A stretch of DNA of 64,000 nt from Gluconacetobacter azotocaptans (GTDB lineage: Bacteria > Pseudomonadota > Alphaproteobacteria > Acetobacterales > Acetobacteraceae), in NCBI RefSeq assembly GCF_014174355.1, contig NZ_JABEQF010000001.1:310001-374000 (forward strand), given 5' to 3'. Positions 38,689 to 47,083 of this stretch are shown piece after piece. The notes below the pieces were generated by a model, which saw only the letters and a program-made list of their open reading frames with translations, searched no databases and was not told the origin of the DNA. Each line of letters opens with the position of its first letter. Position 1 is the stretch's first letter. Both the position numbers and the translations under genes were made by a program.

Positions 38689-39627
38689 ATGGATCTGCAT
38701 GCGCTGACGGATTTCAACCTCGTCGCCTCTCATGGCGGCTTCGGTCGTGCCAGCCGTGCCACGGGGCGGCCCAAGGCGACCCTGTCGCGCAAGGTCACGG
38801 AACTGGAACAAAGTCTCGGCGTGCGGCTGATCGAACGGGGAACCCATGCCCTGCGCCTGACCGACGAAGGGCAGGCGCTCCATGCCCGCACCGCGGGATT
38901 GCTTGCCGAGATCGCGGAGGCAGGGCAGGCCGTCGTGTCGGCCGCCTCGGTCCCGCAGGGACGTTTACGTGTCAGCGCGCCGGTGGTTCTTGCCCATGTC
39001 GCATTGGGGCGCATCGCAGCGCGGTTTGCCCGGGCCTATCCGCAGGTGCAACTGGAACTCGTCGCCGAGGACCGGATCGTCGATCCCGTCGAGGAAGGCT
39101 ATGATTTCGTGATCCGCATCAATCCCGCGCCCGTCGATCATCTGGTGGGCCGCAGGGTCCTGCGCGACGATCTGCTTCTTGTGGCGGCTCCGGAGGTGGC
39201 CCGGACGGTGTTTCCGGTCCTGTCGGGCGACAGGACGGATGTTCCGGCCGTGCTTCGTGCGGCCACAGCGGGGGAGGTTGTCTGGCGGATTGTGGCCGAG
39301 GACGGACGGGTGGTGTCGGTCGCGCCGCGTCCCGTGCTGCGTCTTTCATCCCTTCTGATGATCCATAGCGCGGTGCGGGAGGGGGCAGGGGTCGCGCTGC
39401 TGCCCGGGCTGCTCGTTGCACGCGATGTCGCCGCGGGGCGGCTTGTCCGTTACGGCGCCGCGGCGGGGCCGCCGGTTGAAATCTGGGCATTGCAGAGTTC
39501 GCGTCGCCTTGTCGGCGCCAGGGCGCAGGCCTTCCTCAACGTGCTGGAACAGGAACTGGCGCTGTGGATATCCGGTCAGCCACGGGCGCCTGACACGGTT
39601 GTTGAACAGATTGGCGCAGTACCGTAA
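38689..39627 (+). CDS. LysR-family transcriptional regulator
   Basis: A 312-residue LysR-type regulator. The N-terminal helix-turn-helix is FNLVASHGGFGRASRATGRP, followed by ATLSRKVTELEQSLGVRLIE, and the C-terminal effector domain is intact. The ATG at 38689 gives the usual LysR start; an ATG at 38677 is also in frame. It is divergent from the NmrA-like reductase gene, 116 bases away, and is likely to control it. It ends 31 bases before a permease gene. Confidence 0.87.
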   Translation: MDLHALTDFNLVASHGGFGRASRATGRPKATLSRKVTELEQSLGVRLIERGTHALRLTDEGQALHARTAGLLAEIAEAGQAVVSAASVPQGRLRVSAPVVLAHVALGRIAARFARAYPQVQLELVAEDRIVDPVEEGYDFVIRINPAPVDHLVGRRVLRDDLLLVAAPEVARTVFPVLSGDRTDVPAVLRAATAGEVVWRIVAEDGRVVSVAPRPVLRLSSLLMIHSAVREGAGVALLPGLLVARDVAAGRLVRYGAAAGPPVEIWALQSSRRLVGARAQAFLNVLEQELALWISGQPRAPDTVVEQIGAVP

Positions 39628-39658
39628 CGTTCCCCGGCAATCGACAGGGGGCGAGCAG

Positions 39659-41077
39659 ATGGCCGGAATTTCGCGGCAGCCCGGATCGACCGATCCAGGC
39701 AGGCTCAAGACTCGTCATGTCTCGATGATCGCGTTCGGCGGCATCGTCGGCGCGGGCCTGTTCGTGGGCAGCAGCGTGGCCGTGGCGGGGGCCGGACCGG
39801 CCGTCCTGCTGGGCTACATCGCCACCGGCGCGCTGGTCATGGTGGTGCTGCGCGCGCTGGGCGAAATGCTGCTGGCCGTGCCGGGCCGGGGGTCGTTCAT
39901 CGATTATATCCGGCTGGGCAACGGCGAATGGGCCGGGTTCCTCAGCGGCTGGCTCTACTGGTTCTACTGGGTCATCGTCATCGGCAGCGAGGCGATCGCG
40001 GGGGCCATCCTGTTGCAGGACTGGGTGCCGCTGCCGATCTGGATGCTGGCGGTGCTGCTGGTGCTGCTGGTCAAGCTGATCAACATGATATCGGTCGACC
40101 TGTTCGGCGAATGCGAATTCTGGCTGGCGGCGGTCAAGCTGGTGTGCGTCGTGGGGTTCATCGGGACCAGCCTGCTGTTCGTCCTGCATGGGCTGGGCCA
40201 TGCCCCCCATGTAATGGCGAACCTGCTGACGCATGGCGGGCCGATGCCGCATGGCGCGCTGGCGATCGTGGGCATGATCCCGACGATCCTGTTTTCGATG
40301 ATGGGGTCGGAAACCGCGACCGTCGCGGCCGCCGAGACCGAAAACGCCGAAGCCAATATCGCGCGGGTCACCCGTTCCACCGCCATGAGGATCTCGCTGT
40401 TCTACGTCAGCTCGATCGGGCTGATCCTGTGTTCGGTGCCCTGGGCGGATATCGTGCCGGGGCATTCGCCGTTCGTGACGGCGATGGTGGCGATGGGCAT
40501 CCCCGGGGCGGCGTTGATCATCCAGTTGGTGGTGTTCAGCGCGATCTTTTCCTGCCTCAATTCCAGCATCTACATCACCTCGCGGGTGCTGCTGGGGCTG
40601 GCGACGGCCGGCGAGGCTCCGCGCTGGTTCGGCGGGGTATCAGCGCGCGGGGTGCCTACGCGCGCCGTCGTCGTCAGCAGCCTGTCCGGGCTGCTGGTTG
40701 CGTTCTCGTCCATCCTGGCGCCGGATACGATCTTCGCCTTCCTGCTGGGCGCCAGCGGGGCGGTGATCCTGCTGGTCTATATGCTGATCGTCACCGCGCA
40801 TCTTGCGGTACGCGGCGGGCTGGAACGGGCGGGCCATCGGTTCGCATTTCCCACGCTGCCGTTCTTTCCCTGGCTCAATTATGTCGTGGTGGCGGGGATG
40901 GGCGGAATCTACAGCGCCATGCTGCTGGACCAACGGCAGAGGGCGACCGCCCTGTCCAGCCTGGGCTGTGCCCTGTTCGTGCTGGCGCTGTACGGCGTCC
41001 GGCGTTACGCGGCGCTGCGTCGGTCGCGGGGCGCCGGCCCCGTGGCAGGCGCGGTGCTGGAACCGCGGCAGGTCTGA
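39659..41077 (+). CDS. APC-family amino acid permease
   Basis: A 472-residue, twelve-segment inner membrane symporter of the amino acid transporter (AAT) subfamily, related to GabP, AnsP and ProY. The first segment carries the family motif MIAFGGIVGAGLFVGS, and GEMLLAVPGRGSF follows. It imports an amino acid such as GABA, asparagine or proline; the substrate cannot be assigned. The ATG at 39659 has GGGGGCGAG upstream. It is transcribed with or just after the LysR gene. Confidence 0.88.
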   Translation: MAGISRQPGSTDPGRLKTRHVSMIAFGGIVGAGLFVGSSVAVAGAGPAVLLGYIATGALVMVVLRALGEMLLAVPGRGSFIDYIRLGNGEWAGFLSGWLYWFYWVIVIGSEAIAGAILLQDWVPLPIWMLAVLLVLLVKLINMISVDLFGECEFWLAAVKLVCVVGFIGTSLLFVLHGLGHAPHVMANLLTHGGPMPHGALAIVGMIPTILFSMMGSETATVAAAETENAEANIARVTRSTAMRISLFYVSSIGLILCSVPWADIVPGHSPFVTAMVAMGIPGAALIIQLVVFSAIFSCLNSSIYITSRVLLGLATAGEAPRWFGGVSARGVPTRAVVVSSLSGLLVAFSSILAPDTIFAFLLGASGAVILLVYMLIVTAHLAVRGGLERAGHRFAFPTLPFFPWLNYVVVAGMGGIYSAMLLDQRQRATALSSLGCALFVLALYGVRRYAALRRSRGAGPVAGAVLEPRQV

Positions 41078-41146
41078 GACGCTTTTGTCCACGGCCGCAC
41101 GCGCCCTGTCCGACGGGGACGCGGCGGGCGGTCCCAGGATTGTCCC

Positions 41147-41953
41147 ATGAGATGTTCGAGCCGATTGATCGGGGGTGCGGCGCTTGTCCTCGGCCTGCTG
41201 GCCGCCCCGCCGGCATGGGCGCGGATGGTTGCAAAGCCCGTGGGCTGGGCGCTGGACGGAACCCGATTCCAGAGCGTCCTGGTCTATGACGACGCGGTCG
41301 CGGCAAAGCGTCCGGGCCTGGTCATGGTGCCCAACTGGCGCGGCGTGAATGCCATCGCCATCGACAAGGCTAAAATGATCGCCGGCCGGGATTACGTCAT
41401 ACTGCTGACCGACATGTATGGGGCGTCGATCCGACCGGCCGATGACAGGCAGGCGATGGCGGCGGTGAAACCCCTGCTGTCCGACCGCATGCTGATGCGC
41501 GCGCGCGTCCGGCGGGCGCTGGATGAATTGCAATCCCAGGCCGTGACGGCGCCGATCGATCTGTCCCGCCTGGCCGCCATCGGCTTCTGCTTCGGCGGGG
41601 CCGCCGTGCTGGACCTGGCGCGCAGCGGGGCGGACGTAAAGGCCGTCGTGTCCTTCCACGGGAACCTGACGACGGACGACCCGGCGCTGGCCCGGCGCAT
41701 CAGGGCGGACGTTCTGGTCATGAACGGTGCCGACGACGCGATGACATCCCCCGATTTCGGTGCCTTCCTGGACGAAATGCGGCAGACGCCCACCGACTGG
41801 CAGTTCGTGGTGATCGGCCATGCGGTGCATTGTTTCACCGAGACCGAGGCGACCGCCCCGACCGGCATGTGCCGCTATGACGCCAGGGCGGCCGCGCGGT
41901 CCTACGCCCTGATGCGGCAGTGGCTGGCCGCGCGCTTCACGCGCATGCCCTGA
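41147..41953 (+). CDS. exported dienelactone hydrolase-family protein
   Basis: A 268-residue alpha/beta hydrolase of the dienelactone hydrolase family with a signal peptide (about residues 1-25, ending AWA). The Cys nucleophile lies in GFCFGG (Cys148), and Asp and His of the triad fit the segments VMNGADD and GHAVHCF. It probably acts in the periplasm on an ester or lactone. It is followed by an SDR gene after 37 bases on the same strand. Confidence 0.87.
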   Translation: MRCSSRLIGGAALVLGLLAAPPAWARMVAKPVGWALDGTRFQSVLVYDDAVAAKRPGLVMVPNWRGVNAIAIDKAKMIAGRDYVILLTDMYGASIRPADDRQAMAAVKPLLSDRMLMRARVRRALDELQSQAVTAPIDLSRLAAIGFCFGGAAVLDLARSGADVKAVVSFHGNLTTDDPALARRIRADVLVMNGADDAMTSPDFGAFLDEMRQTPTDWQFVVIGHAVHCFTETEATAPTGMCRYDARAAARSYALMRQWLAARFTRMP

Positions 41954-41990
41954 TCCGGGCCGGTTTCGCCGGGCGCTGGAGGACGAGAAC

Positions 41991-42845
41991 ATGAGCCATA
42001 TCTGCATCCAGCCTTCCCACGTCGCGATCGTGACCGGCGGCGCCTCGGGGATCGGGCTGGCGGCCTGCCGGGCCTTTGCCGGCATGGGGCTTTCGGTCGT
42101 CGTCGCGGACATGAACGCCGAAGGGCTGGCCCGCGCGGTCGAGGACATCGCGGCGGCGTCGCCCCGCGGGCGCGATGCGGTGCGCGGCCTGCGGTGCGAC
42201 GTGACGGTGCGCCAGGACCTGCAGATGCTGGAGGCCGAAGCCCGCGACGCCTTCGGCCGGGTCGATATCCTGATGGCTAACGCGGCGGTGCAGCCGGGCA
42301 GCGATATCCTGGGTCCCGATGGCGCCTGGGACCGGATTCTGGACACCAACCTGTATGGCGTGATCCGCACGGTACAGGCGGTCCTTCCGGGCATGATCGC
42401 GGACGGGCATCCGGGGCTGGTGATCGTCACCGGCTCCAAGCAGGGGATCACGACCCCGCCGGGCGATCCGGCCTACAACGTCGCCAAGGCCGGGGTGAAG
42501 GCATTTGCCGAGGCCGTACAGCACGATCTGCGCAATCGACCGGGATGCCGTATTTCCGCGCACCTGCTGATTCCGGGCTTCGTCTTCACCCCCCTGACGG
42601 CCAACGGCCGGACCGAAAAGCCCGCCGGGGCGTGGACCCCGGCCCAGACGGTCGATTTCATGATGCAGGGACTGGAGCGGGGCGATTTCTACATCCTCTG
42701 CCCCGACAATGAGGTGACGCGGCAGGTGGATGAACGCCGGATGCTCTGGGCCGCCAGCGACATCGTCGAGAACCGCCCGCCGTTGTCGCGCTGGCATCCG
42801 GATTATGCGGATCGGTTCGAGGCATTCCTGCGGGGCGCCGGCTGA
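41991..42845 (+). CDS. short-chain dehydrogenase/reductase
   Basis: A 284-residue classical SDR. The coenzyme motif TGGASGIG is at 15-22, the NAA-type segment is ANAAVQPG, and the catalytic pair is Tyr162 and Lys166 in AYNVAK. It oxidises or reduces a hydroxyl or keto group in the cytoplasm with NAD(P). The start follows GGAGGAC. It sits between the exported dienelactone hydrolase gene and a small exported protein gene on the same strand. Confidence 0.88.
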   Translation: MSHICIQPSHVAIVTGGASGIGLAACRAFAGMGLSVVVADMNAEGLARAVEDIAAASPRGRDAVRGLRCDVTVRQDLQMLEAEARDAFGRVDILMANAAVQPGSDILGPDGAWDRILDTNLYGVIRTVQAVLPGMIADGHPGLVIVTGSKQGITTPPGDPAYNVAKAGVKAFAEAVQHDLRNRPGCRISAHLLIPGFVFTPLTANGRTEKPAGAWTPAQTVDFMMQGLERGDFYILCPDNEVTRQVDERRMLWAASDIVENRPPLSRWHPDYADRFEAFLRGAG

Positions 42846-42856
42846 CGGAGGCAAGG

Positions 42857-43330
42857 ATGACGGATACGCCCCCCGTACCCCTTGCGTGGATTCTGCGTGC
42901 CGTCGTCATGATCGCGATCTGCGGCATGGGGGCGCAGGGACCGGCGGCCCGGGCGCAGGTGGGATGTGGCCCCGGGGTGTTCGGCTGTGCGTCCAACCCG
43001 GCCGAGCGCGCCCGGTTGCGCATGCAGTTGGAGACCGAAATCCAGCAGCGGCAATTTTCTGCCCGTCAGCGCGGCCTGGAACAGGTGGAACGGGATCGCA
43101 CCCGTCTCGACCAGTTGGGGCAGCAGCCGGCGGGGCTGCCCGGTTCGCCCGCCGAAATGGAGCGGCAACGGCAGGCGCAGGCCCTGCGCGAGGATATCGA
43201 CCGGCAGACGGCCGCCACGCGCGGCCTGTACCATGCGCAGCCGCTGGGGCCGGGGACATGGAGCATCCAGAACCCGCAGGGCGTGCCGCAGGCCACCTGT
43301 CGCGAGGTCGGGCGTGTTCTGGTGTGCTGA
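42857..43330 (+). CDS. small exported protein of unknown function
   Basis: A 157-residue protein with an N-terminal hydrophobic signal (about 8-34, ending ARAQ) and a Gln/Arg-rich helical middle (about 48-115) that could form a coiled coil. Four Cys residues occur near both ends (Cys37, Cys44, Cys148, Cys157). I recognise no domain. The ATG follows GGAGG 11 bases after the SDR stop, so it is cotranscribed. It may be a periplasmic structural or stress protein. Confidence 0.8.
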   Translation: MTDTPPVPLAWILRAVVMIAICGMGAQGPAARAQVGCGPGVFGCASNPAERARLRMQLETEIQQRQFSARQRGLEQVERDRTRLDQLGQQPAGLPGSPAEMERQRQAQALREDIDRQTAATRGLYHAQPLGPGTWSIQNPQGVPQATCREVGRVLVC

Positions 43331-43352
43331 CGGCCGCCCTTGGGTCGATGCG

Positions 43353-44378
43353 TCAGGTGCCCGACGGGGCCGCCCGCGCGGCGCCCAGCGTTCGGAAATC
43401 CACCATCCGGCCGGCGTCCTCGTCCCAGATCCGGTGGCTCCAGACCTCGGCCCAACTGTCCCGCAGGCTCAGCGTCTTCACGTTGTGGAAGACCGGGTTG
43501 GCGTGATGGCACGCCTCCAGCAGGTAATTGGGGATACCGGGGGCGGCATGATGCACGTGATGGTAGCCGATCGACGCGGAAAACCATTGCAGGACACGCG
43601 GCAGCTTGAACAGCGAGCAGCCGGTCAGCGCCGCGTCGAAGGAATTCCAGTTGCTGTCGGCCTCCCAGTGCACGCCCTCGAACTTGTGCTGCACCAGGAA
43701 CAGCCAGATTCCGAAGACGCTGGCCGGGTAGATCACCAGCAGCGAGACCATCAGCATGGTCGCATACCCGACCGCATGGCCGAGGGCGGCATAGATCAGC
43801 AGGACGGTGAGATTGGTCAGGTGCACGCCCAGACGCTCGCGCCACCAGCCTTTCGGGGTGTCGAACGGATAGCGGTACACAAAGAAGAAGATGATGGGCG
43901 GCATGATGAACATCGACAGGAACGGCTGGCTGGCGATGCGGTAGGACAGTTTCTGCATTGTCGACATGGCGCGATATTCCGCCACCGTGATGCAGTCGGA
44001 ATAGATGTTCGACATCTTTCCCCTGTTGGCGATGTTGTTCCACGATCCATGATGGATCCCGTGGTGACGCCGCCAGTGGTCGTAGGGGGTAAGCGTCAGC
44101 ACCGAGCACAGCCGGCCGGCCCAGTCATTGGCCCAGGCCGTGCGAAACAGCGACCGGTGCCCGAAATCATGCTGCAGGACGAACGTCCTGACCGACAGGC
44201 CGGACGCGATTGGCGCCAGCAGCAGCACGCTGTGGTATCCGTGGTAAATCCCGACGTAAATCAGTGCGTAACATAATAAAAGCAGGGAAATGGTCGTTGA
44301 AACCTGAAAAAAACTGCGAATGCTGTCAGATCGCTGAAAATTTTTTATGGATTTCAGAGCGGTATGGTTGGATGACAC
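43353..44378 (-). CDS. membrane fatty acid desaturase
   Basis: A 341-residue integral membrane desaturase. The three histidine boxes that hold the di-iron centre are HDFGH (70-74), HWRRHHGIHH (101-110) and HHVHH (273-277), and hydrophobic pairs of segments surround them. It introduces a double bond into an acyl chain. The start is GTG preceded by TGGAGCC on the minus strand; no ATG precedes the family similarity. It is divergent from the Old Yellow Enzyme gene, across an AT-rich gap. Confidence 0.87.
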   Translation of the reverse strand: MSSNHTALKSIKNFQRSDSIRSFFQVSTTISLLLLCYALIYVGIYHGYHSVLLLAPIASGLSVRTFVLQHDFGHRSLFRTAWANDWAGRLCSVLTLTPYDHWRRHHGIHHGSWNNIANRGKMSNIYSDCITVAEYRAMSTMQKLSYRIASQPFLSMFIMPPIIFFFVYRYPFDTPKGWWRERLGVHLTNLTVLLIYAALGHAVGYATMLMVSLLVIYPASVFGIWLFLVQHKFEGVHWEADSNWNSFDAALTGCSLFKLPRVLQWFSASIGYHHVHHAAPGIPNYLLEACHHANPVFHNVKTLSLRDSWAEVWSHRIWDEDAGRMVDFRTLGAARAAPSGT

Positions 44379-44458
44379 GGTGGCTCCACGAAAACGGCAT
44401 GCTTTCAGGGATTATTGGTTAGAGATCGCTATGAAATATTTCAAGTTATTATTTATTG

Positions 44459-44489
44459 TTGACACAATTTAATAAAAAATCCCTATCAT
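44459..44489 (+). promoter_or_regulatory. putative sigma-70 promoter and long leader of the OYE gene
   Basis: TTGACA at 44459-44464 and TATCAT at 44484-44489 are 19 bases apart, in an AT-rich patch unlike the surroundings. The transcript would have a leader of about 200 bases before the OYE start. That leader holds GAGGCGCC (44628-44635) and GGCGCCTC (44661-44668), which can pair just before the ribosome binding site. The rest of the 318-base gap shows nothing else. Confidence 0.45.
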
Positions 44490-44696
44490 TGTTTCGATAT
44501 GTTATTTGTCACAAAAATTTCTTTAAGTCGCGGTGCTTTCCTCGTGACTCGCCGCCGCGCGACCGAACGCTGGGCGTCACTTGTTCTTTTGTTTCCAAGA
44601 TCCTGTGCCGGCCCGCATGGTTCGCGTGAGGCGCCGGGTGCGATATCCACGAACCGGCCAGGCGCCTCGCGACGCCGTTTCCCGAAGGACCATCGC

Positions 44697-45797
44697 ATGC
44701 TGTTCACGCCCTACCGGCTGGGTCTACTCGATCTTCCCAACCGCATCGTCATGCCGCCGATGACACGGTCCCGCGCGGGGCAGGGCGACGTCGCGACCGG
44801 GTTGATGGCGGAATATTATGCCCAGCGCGCCTCGGCCGGCCTGATCGTCAGCGAAGGGACGCAGATCAGCCGGCAGGGCCAGGGCTATGCCTGGACGCCG
44901 GGGATCTACAGTGCCGAACAGATTGCCGGCTGGCGGCTGGTGACCGACGCGGTCCACGCGCGCGGCGGGCGCATCTTCGCCCAGCTGTGGCACGTCGGGC
45001 GGGTATCGCACGTCGCGTTGCAGCCGGACGGGGCGGCACCGGTGTCGTCCTCGCCGCTGCTGGCCGAGGGGGTGAAGGTATTCGTCGATCCCGACCGGCG
45101 CGGACCGCAGGCCGGTGTCGGCGAAATGGTGCAGCATTCCGCCCCCCGGGCGCTGACCGTGGCCGAAATCGGCGGCATCGTGCAGGATTTCGCGCAGGCG
45201 GCGCGCAATGCGCTCGATGCCGGCTTCGACGGCGTCGAACTGCATGCCGCCAACGGCTACCTGATCAACCAGTTCATCGATTCCCAGGCCAACAGCCGGA
45301 CCGACGCCTATGGCGGGTCGCTGCCCAACCGCCTGCGTTTCCTGCGCGAGGTCACCCAGGCCGTGGCCGGGGTGGTGGGCAGGGGGCGTATCGGCGTGCG
45401 GCTGGCGCCGCTGACCACCTTGCAGGGGGCGGTGGACGACACCCCGCAGGCGACTTACCTGGCCGCCGCCCGGGTGCTGGACGAGGTCGGTGTCGCCTAC
45501 ATCCATGTCGCCGAGGCCGATTGGGACGACGCGCCCCACATGCCGCCGGCCTTCAAGGAGGCGCTGCGCCTGGTCTATGGCGGTACGCTGATCTATGCCG
45601 GAAAATACACCCTCGCCCGTGCCGAGGACGCCCTGCGCCGTGGCTGGGCCGACCTGATCGGCTTCGGCCGTCCGTTCATCGCCAATCCCGACCTGCCGGC
45701 GCGGCTGGAACGCGGGTTGGGGCTGATGGAACCGGACGCCGGCCGGTTCTTCGGCGGCGCGGGGGCGGGGTATGTCGATTATCCGGTGGCCGGCTGA
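44697..45797 (+). CDS. Old Yellow Enzyme-family FMN reductase
   Basis: A 366-residue NADH:flavin oxidoreductase (NemA/XenB type). It has the FMN-binding barrel beginning LGLLDLPNRIVMPPMTRSRA, and the segments VELHAANGYLINQF and DAYGGSLPNRLRF are the family's FMN and active-site features. It reduces activated C=C bonds or nitro compounds with NAD(P)H. The ATG at 44697 has GAAGGA upstream; the frame is open to 44499, but those 66 residues are unlike any OYE and lie in the leader. An MFS exporter gene follows after 23 bases. Confidence 0.9.
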   Translation: MLFTPYRLGLLDLPNRIVMPPMTRSRAGQGDVATGLMAEYYAQRASAGLIVSEGTQISRQGQGYAWTPGIYSAEQIAGWRLVTDAVHARGGRIFAQLWHVGRVSHVALQPDGAAPVSSSPLLAEGVKVFVDPDRRGPQAGVGEMVQHSAPRALTVAEIGGIVQDFAQAARNALDAGFDGVELHAANGYLINQFIDSQANSRTDAYGGSLPNRLRFLREVTQAVAGVVGRGRIGVRLAPLTTLQGAVDDTPQATYLAAARVLDEVGVAYIHVAEADWDDAPHMPPAFKEALRLVYGGTLIYAGKYTLARAEDALRRGWADLIGFGRPFIANPDLPARLERGLGLMEPDAGRFFGGAGAGYVDYPVAG

Positions 45798-45820
45798 TCG
45801 CAGGCGCATAAGGAAAAACC

Positions 45821-47023
45821 ATGAACGATATCCGAACGCGACGCGTTCATCCGGGTGTATTGGCGTTGGCCGTTACGTCCTTCGCCATCGGTGTTGCCGA
45901 ATTCGTGGTGGTGGGCATCCTGCCCGCCATCGCGGGCGACCTGAAGGTGTCGCTGGACCGGGCGGGCGAACTGGTGGGGCTGTATGCGCTGGCCCTGGCC
46001 GTGGGGACGCCGCTGGTTGTGCTGGCGCTGGCGCGCTTTCCGCGCAAGCCGGTGCTGCTGGGGCTGGTCGCGGTATTCATGGCGGGCAACCTGCTGTCGG
46101 CGATGTCGGTCGATTATGCCTCGCTGCTGGTGGGGCGGGTCGTTACCGCCGTGGCGCATGGCAGCTTCTTCGCCATCGGCGCGACGGTTGCGGCCGCGCT
46201 GGCGCCGCGCGACCAGGCCAGCCGGGCGATCGCCATCATGTTCTCCGGCCTGACCCTGGCGATGGTGATCGGCGTGCCGCTGGGCAGCATCCTGGGCAAC
46301 GGGATGGGGTGGCGCCTGCCGTTCTTCGCAGTCGCGGCCCTTGCGGCGCTGGCCCTGATGGCGACGGCATGGTGGCTGCCGCCGATGCCCGCACCGCGCG
46401 TCGGGCGGATGTCCGCCCAGCTTGCGGCGCTGGGCCAGCCGTCGATCCTGGCGATGATGTGCGTGACCATCCTGGGGTTCGGGTCCAGCTTCGCGGCCTT
46501 TACCTTCATCACCCCGATCCTGACCGGGCTGACCGGCTTTTCCTCGACGGCGGCCAGCGTGCTGCTGGTGGTGTTCGGCGCCGCGACCCTGGTGGGCAAT
46601 CTGGCCGGTGGCCGGTTCGCGTCATCGTTGGGGTGGCAGTCGGCATTGCGCCTGCTGTTCGCGCTGCTGGGGGCGACGCTGGCGGTCATCGGCCTGAGCC
46701 TGTCCCATCCGCTGCCCATGGTCGTCATGCTGTTCATCTGGGGCGTGCTGGCGTTCGGCATGTCGCCCGGCGTGCAGGCCGCCATGCTGGAAACGGCGGA
46801 ACGCGACGCCCCGCAGGCGGTGGATTTTGCCTCGGGCCTCAATATCTCGTCATTCAACCTGGGTATTTCGCTGGGCGAGACGGTGGGCGGCGCGCTGGTG
46901 GCGCACGGACATCTGGGTCTGACGCCCTGGGCCGGCGTCATCAGTGTGGTCGCGGCGCAGGTGCCGCTGGCCTGGATGGGGGCCAGGGCGCGGCGCGCCG
47001 GGGCGATCGGCGGCATGGCATAG
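45821..47023 (+). CDS. MFS transporter, DHA1 type
   Basis: A 400-residue, twelve-segment efflux permease of the AraJ/YdhP/arabinose-efflux type, with the inter-segment motif GRVVTAVAHGSFFAIGATVA. Such proteins export sugars or drugs by proton antiport. The ATG is preceded by AAGGAAAAACC. It lies 23 bases after the OYE gene, so they are probably cotranscribed, the reductase detoxifying a compound or the pump removing it. Confidence 0.88.
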   Translation: MNDIRTRRVHPGVLALAVTSFAIGVAEFVVVGILPAIAGDLKVSLDRAGELVGLYALALAVGTPLVVLALARFPRKPVLLGLVAVFMAGNLLSAMSVDYASLLVGRVVTAVAHGSFFAIGATVAAALAPRDQASRAIAIMFSGLTLAMVIGVPLGSILGNGMGWRLPFFAVAALAALALMATAWWLPPMPAPRVGRMSAQLAALGQPSILAMMCVTILGFGSSFAAFTFITPILTGLTGFSSTAASVLLVVFGAATLVGNLAGGRFASSLGWQSALRLLFALLGATLAVIGLSLSHPLPMVVMLFIWGVLAFGMSPGVQAAMLETAERDAPQAVDFASGLNISSFNLGISLGETVGGALVAHGHLGLTPWAGVISVVAAQVPLAWMGARARRAGAIGGMA

Positions 47024-47083
47024 ACCGGATCGCAGCAGGGCGTCGTGACAGGGCGGATCGTTCCATGCCATTTCGGATAGACG

